NCBI GenBank assembly: GCA_030841965.1
Contig: JAUUSJ010000155.1
Location: 1 to 9,522, forward strand
Length of the DNA: 9,522 nucleotides
Source of the DNA: Blautia sp.
GTDB lineage: Bacteria; Bacillota; Clostridia; Lachnospirales; Lachnospiraceae
Direction: 5' to 3'
Shown here: piece by piece, positions 6,232 through 9,522 of the stretch
How positions within the stretch are numbered: position 1 is the stretch's first letter
Layout of the letters: each line of letters begins with the position of its first letter
Program-made: the position numbers and the translations under genes
Notes under the pieces: model-generated
Seen by the model: only the letters and a program-made list of their open reading frames with translations
Databases searched by the model: none
Told to the model about the DNA's origin: nothing

Positions 6232-7713
6232 ATGAAACCTTATATCCGCATACATCCGGATGACAATGTAGCAGTTGCCCTTTCCCCCCTATCAAAAGAT
6301 GATACGGTTGAGTTAGAGGGCTTGACTCTTACATTATTAGAAGATATCCCACAGGGACATAAATTCGCATTGAAGATGATTCCGAAGTCTTCTAATATTA
6401 TAAAATACGGCTCTCCAATCGGTCACTCAACAGAGGATATCAAAGCTGGAAGCTGGATTCACATCCATAATATTAAGACAAACCTCGGTGAATTGCTCTC
6501 TTATTCTTATGATAAGCAAGAGTCCAACCTCACTCCGACAGAGGAACGTTTCTTTCAAGGCTACCGACGCCCGAATGGAAAAGTCGGAGTTAGAAATGAA
6601 ATCTGGATTATCCCGACTGTAGGATGTGTCAACAATATCGCTACAAAAATCGAGCGACTTTCACAGCAGTTTAAGACAGGAACCATCGATGATATTGTAG
6701 CATTCCCTCATCCTTACGGATGTTCCCAGATGGGAGATGACCAGGAACATACAAGAACAATCTTAGCTGATTTAATCCAGCATCCGAATGCCGGCGGTGT
6801 TCTTGTCCTCGGACTTGGATGTGAAAACAGCAATATACCTGAGTTGAAAAAATATATCGGAGAGTATGATGAAAACAGAGTGAAATTCCTCGTATGTCAG
6901 GAATCTTCCGATGAAATCGCAGACGCACTCTCTCTCATTGAGGAGCTTGCAGGATATGTAAACACTTTCAAAAGAGAACCGATTAGCTGTAGCGAGCTGA
7001 TTATCGGTATGAAATGCGGCGGTTCCGATGGATTGTCTGGAATTACTGCCAACCCAACGGTAGGAGCCTTCTCTGATTTATTAATCTCCAAAGGCGGCTC
7101 CACTATATTAACGGAGGTTCCTGAGATGTTCGGCGCTGAGACTCTACTTATGAATCGCTGTAAAAATGAGGAGCTTTTCAACCAAACCGTTGACTTAATC
7201 AATGATTTTAAAAATTATTTTAAGAGCCATAATCAGACCATCTATGAAAATCCTTCTCCAGGCAATAAAAAAGGAGGAATTTCCACACTTGAGGACAAAT
7301 CCATGGGATGTACCCAAAAATCTGGCTCCGCTCCAGTCTGTGGTGTCCTCTCATACGGCGAGGTAGTCAAAGAAAAGGGCTTAAACCTTCTAAGCGCACC
7401 TGGAAATGACCTAGTCGCTTCCACTGCCCTGGCAGCTTCCGGTGCCCATATCGTCCTTTTTACAACTGGCCGAGGAACCCCATTTGCCTCACCAGTTCCT
7501 ACCATTAAATTATCCAGCAATACCACACTCTATGAGAATAAGAAAAACTGGATTGATTTTAACTGTGGCGTACTCGTCGAGGGAACGGATATGGATACTC
7601 TGAAAAATCAATTTTTTGACTATGTAATCGAAGTGGCTTCTGGAAAACAGGTAAAATCCGAAATCGCTGGATTCCATGATATGGCAATCTTTAAGCAGGG
7701 AGTCACACTATAA
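6232..7713 (+). CDS. uxaA: Altronate dehydratase UxaA
   Basis: Cytosolic lyase of the iron-dependent altronate/galactarate dehydratase family, converting D-altronate to 2-keto-3-deoxy-D-gluconate and water. It has 493 residues, near the usual length of about 495. An N-terminal SAF domain spans about residues 1-90 (MKPYIRIHPDDNVAVAL), followed by the GYRRPNGKVGVRN junction (110-122) and the catalytic C-terminal domain. Conserved blocks with cysteines likely to bind metal are HPYGCSQMGDD (160-170), GLGCENSN (194-201), GMKCGGSDGLSGITANP (259-275), EDKSMGCTQKSG (354-365) and GRGTPFASPVPTIK (413-426). The SAF and catalytic parts are in one chain, unlike families with these as separate subunits. 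AGGA lies 7 bases before the ATG. First gene of the plus-strand operon, behind an operator-bearing promoter. Confidence 0.97.
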   Translation: MKPYIRIHPDDNVAVALSPLSKDDTVELEGLTLTLLEDIPQGHKFALKMIPKSSNIIKYGSPIGHSTEDIKAGSWIHIHNIKTNLGELLSYSYDKQESNLTPTEERFFQGYRRPNGKVGVRNEIWIIPTVGCVNNIATKIERLSQQFKTGTIDDIVAFPHPYGCSQMGDDQEHTRTILADLIQHPNAGGVLVLGLGCENSNIPELKKYIGEYDENRVKFLVCQESSDEIADALSLIEELAGYVNTFKREPISCSELIIGMKCGGSDGLSGITANPTVGAFSDLLISKGGSTILTEVPEMFGAETLLMNRCKNEELFNQTVDLINDFKNYFKSHNQTIYENPSPGNKKGGISTLEDKSMGCTQKSGSAPVCGVLSYGEVVKEKGLNLLSAPGNDLVASTALAASGAHIVLFTTGRGTPFASPVPTIKLSSNTTLYENKKNWIDFNCGVLVEGTDMDTLKNQFFDYVIEVASGKQVKSEIAGFHDMAIFKQGVTL

Positions 7714-7721
7714 ATTTTTTA

Positions 7722-7760
7722 CTCCCAGTCATCCCTAACCTCCTTCATGATGACTGGGAG
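7722..7760 (+). promoter_or_regulatory. Strong intercistronic stem-loop between uxaA and uxaB
   Basis: CTCCCAGTCATC (7722-7733) and GATGACTGGGAG (7749-7760) form a perfect 12-pair stem with a 15-base loop. It fills most of the 72-base gap. No T run follows on either strand; T's precede it on the plus strand and A's follow on the minus, so it is not an intrinsic terminator. The loop contains ACCTCCTT (7738-7745), resembling the anti-Shine-Dalgarno end of 16S rRNA. It can pair with the downstream ribosome-binding region: AACCT with AGGTT at 7769-7773, or CCTC with GAGG at 7763-7766. Likely an mRNA-stabilising or translation-tuning element. Confidence 0.6.
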
Positions 7761-7785
7761 CTGAGGAAAGGTTCGGTATAAATTT

Positions 7786-9273
7786 ATGAAAAAACTATGT
7801 TATGCAACTTTAAAAGAACAAAATTATGATGGATATCTTCTAGAAAACGCTCCTGAGCGTGTTCTTCAGTTTGGTGAGGGAAACTTCCTTCGCGCCTTTG
7901 TCGATTATTTTATCGATATGATGAATGAGAAGGCAGATTTTAATTCAAAAGTCGTACTCTGCCAGCCTATCGCTCCTGGCCTTGCCGATATGATTAACGA
8001 GCAGGAGGGACTCTATACTTTATTCCTCCGCGGATTTGAGAACGGTCAGAAAGTGAATCAAAAACGTGTCATCTCCTGTGTAAGCCGTTGTCTCAACCCT
8101 TATAAAGAATACGATGAAGTATTGGCATGTGCTGATAATCCAGATTTACGATATATCGCTTGTAATACAACAGAGGCAGGTATCGCCTATGACCCTTCCT
8201 GTCAATTCGACGATGCTCCTGCAAACTCCTACCCTGGAAAATTAACACAGTTCTTATATCGCCGTTTCCAGAAATTCGGAAAAGAAGCTGGAAAAGGATT
8301 CGTTATTTTATCTTGTGAGTTAATCGATGATAACGGAAAAGAATTAGAGAAATGTGTTCTCCAGTACGCAAACCAGTGGGAGCTCGAAGATGAGTTTATC
8401 AACTGGATTAAGGAAGAGAATATTTTCTGCTCTACTTTAGTAGACCGTATCGTAACAGGATATCCAAGGGCGGAGGCGGAGCAAATCTGTGAGGAGCTCG
8501 GATACAAGGATAATATTATCGATACAGGAGAAATCTTTGGTTTCTGGGTAATCGAGGGACCAGAAAGCTTAAAGGCTGAACTTCCATTTGACAAGGCAGG
8601 ACTTCCTGTTCTCATTACAGATAACCATAAACCTTATAAGCAGAGAAAGGTTCGTATCTTAAACGGCGCCCATACATCTATGGTTTTAGGTGCATACCTC
8701 GCTGGTCAAGATATCGTGAGAGACTGCATGGAGGATGATGTCATCTGCAAATTTATGAACAAAACAATCTACGATGAAATTATCCCTACTTTAACACTTC
8801 CAAAAGAAGAGTTAGAGGACTTCGCTCACTCTGTGACAGAGCGTTTTAAAAATCCATTTATCGACCATGCATTACTTGCCATCTCCCTTAACTCCACATC
8901 CAAGTGGAAAGCCCGTGTTATGCCTTCTCTGAAAGGGTATATTGAGAAGACGAATACATTGCCTCAATGCATTACTGCATCTTTTGCGTTCTATCTTGCT
9001 TTCTACCGCGGTGTGCGCATGGAAGAAAATGCAATGATTGGTCTTAGAAATGGACAGGAATACGAAATCAAAGACGATGCTGCAGTTCTTGATTTCTTCT
9101 TTGCTCATAAAGATGATGATGCCGCTTCCTACGTAAAGGCAATCGCTTCTAATGTAGATTTCTGGGGTGAAGACTTAACAGCAATCGATGGATTTGAGGA
9201 AGCAGTGACAAAATATGTGAAAGAAATCGAAGAAAATGGAGCTTATGAAGTTATGAAAGGTCTTTTAGGGTAA
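7786..9273 (+). CDS. uxaB: Tagaturonate reductase (altronate oxidoreductase) UxaB
   Basis: Cytosolic NAD-dependent polyol-dehydrogenase-family enzyme reducing D-tagaturonate to D-altronate, the step between UxaC and UxaA. It has 495 residues, slightly longer than the 483 of E. coli UxaB. The N-terminal Rossmann domain has QFGEGNFLRAF (28-38) and NTTEAGI (127-133). The mannitol-dehydrogenase-like C-terminal domain has LVDRIVTGYP (218-227) and KPYKQRKVRILNGAHTSM (282-299), with the conserved lysine, asparagine and histidine pattern of the catalytic helix. The FGEGNFLRAF form and the pairing with uxaA favour UxaB over fructuronate reductase UxuB. The ribosome-binding region is unusual: GAGG and AAAGG lie about 19 and 14 bases from the ATG, and no better in-frame start was seen. 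Cotranscribed with uxaA. Confidence 0.96.
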   Translation: MKKLCYATLKEQNYDGYLLENAPERVLQFGEGNFLRAFVDYFIDMMNEKADFNSKVVLCQPIAPGLADMINEQEGLYTLFLRGFENGQKVNQKRVISCVSRCLNPYKEYDEVLACADNPDLRYIACNTTEAGIAYDPSCQFDDAPANSYPGKLTQFLYRRFQKFGKEAGKGFVILSCELIDDNGKELEKCVLQYANQWELEDEFINWIKEENIFCSTLVDRIVTGYPRAEAEQICEELGYKDNIIDTGEIFGFWVIEGPESLKAELPFDKAGLPVLITDNHKPYKQRKVRILNGAHTSMVLGAYLAGQDIVRDCMEDDVICKFMNKTIYDEIIPTLTLPKEELEDFAHSVTERFKNPFIDHALLAISLNSTSKWKARVMPSLKGYIEKTNTLPQCITASFAFYLAFYRGVRMEENAMIGLRNGQEYEIKDDAAVLDFFFAHKDDDAASYVKAIASNVDFWGEDLTAIDGFEEAVTKYVKEIEENGAYEVMKGLLG

Positions 9274-9326
9274 GTCCTTAAACTGGGATTATTGTAAACT
9301 GATATAAGTTTATTTCATTTCATAAT

Positions 9327-9423
9327 AAAATAGATTAACTGCTGGTGATAATAAAATTCCTTCGTTAAGTATATGATATAGTGTCCTAATAATATATTCA
9401 ACCAGTGGTTAATCTATTTTTTT
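9327..9423 (+). terminator. Large inverted repeat with T tract after uxaB, probable terminator
   Basis: Twenty-base arms at 9327-9346 and 9401-9420 match in 18 of 20 positions: 13 pairs, a two-base internal mismatch, then 5 pairs. They enclose a 54-base AT-rich loop. The outer stem AAAATAGATTAAC is followed on the plus strand by a seven-T run (9417-9423), and the minus strand also ends in T-rich sequence, so it could act in both directions. It lies 53 bases after the uxaB stop, where a terminator is expected. The loop is far longer than in a typical intrinsic terminator, so a miniature inverted-repeat element or a small structured RNA are alternatives. Confidence 0.55.
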
Positions 9424-9450
9424 ATGAAAGCTTCGTCAAGTGGATGGGAA

Positions 9451-9480
9451 GATGGGGATAGACGAGATGGGGACAGACGC
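9451..9480 (+). repeat. Two tandem 15-base units within the right edge repeat
   Basis: GATGGGGATAGACGA (9451-9465) and GATGGGGACAGACGC (9466-9480) are direct neighbours differing at two positions, with a partial unit GGATGGGAA just before. Related but more degenerate GGGGA units occur on the minus strand of the left edge, around 92-129. Confidence 0.7.
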
Positions 9481-9522
9481 GAAGAGAGTTCGTAGATATG
9501 TCCTCTAAAAACACGTTCGTTC
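9469..9522. repeat. Right copy of the edge-flanking inverted repeat
   Basis: Bases 9476-9522 match the reverse complement of 50-96 at 37 of 47 positions without gaps. The outermost 14 bases are identical to the left copy, and the match runs to the window edge, so the element probably extends further. It lies beyond the terminator-like structure after uxaB. Nothing here looks like a complete gene. Confidence 0.65.

Noticed and set aside
8079..8094. Partial operator match TGTAAGCCGTTG inside uxaB
   Set aside because: The second arm does not match CTTACA and the location is internal to a gene; likely chance.
9295..9312. TAAACT/AGTTTA hairpin shortly after uxaB
   Set aside because: The 6-pair stem is almost all A-T, with no continuous T run; the larger structure at 9327-9423 is a better terminator candidate.

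Overview
The window holds a complete regulon for uptake and first-stage catabolism of hexuronates, most likely D-galacturonate from pectin, in a low-GC Gram-positive anaerobe. A clostridial, Lachnospiraceae-like gut bacterium is the best guess. This rests on base composition, strong purine-rich Shine-Dalgarno sites, near-consensus sigma-A promoters and the gene set; no rRNA or marker gene is present to confirm it.

Layout. Positions 1-173 carry a C-rich repeat and no convincing gene. On the minus strand, read from the centre outward to the left, are dctP, dctQ and dctM (5669-2839), encoding a TRAP transporter: a lipoprotein substrate-binding protein, a small membrane subunit and a large membrane subunit. 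Next come a LacI-family repressor gene (2618-1614) with its own promoter, and uxaC (1580-174), uronate isomerase. A 562-base control region (5670-6231) separates these from the plus-strand genes uxaA (6232-7713, altronate dehydratase) and uxaB (7786-9273, tagaturonate reductase). A large terminator-like inverted repeat and a second copy of the left-edge repeat, in inverted orientation, close the window.

How it works together. The TRAP transporter imports the uronate. UxaC isomerises D-galacturonate to D-tagaturonate, UxaB reduces this to D-altronate, and UxaA dehydrates altronate to 2-keto-3-deoxygluconate (KDG). KDG kinase, KDG-phosphate aldolase and the fructuronate branch (uxuA/uxuB) are not in the window. 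The control region has two back-to-back promoters, each TTGACA, a 17-base spacer and a good -10. Each has a palindrome of the form TGTAAG-NN-CTTACA over the expected transcription start, the classic arrangement for LacI-family repression. The regulator/uxaC promoter shows no such site.

Less ordinary features are: a diverged inverted repeat pair (37 of 47 bases identical) at the two edges of the window; a roughly 310-base dctP leader with two short open frames chained to dctP by ATGA overlaps; stem-loops before both uxaA and uxaB whose loops could pair with the adjacent ribosome-binding sites; and a 94-base inverted repeat after uxaB.
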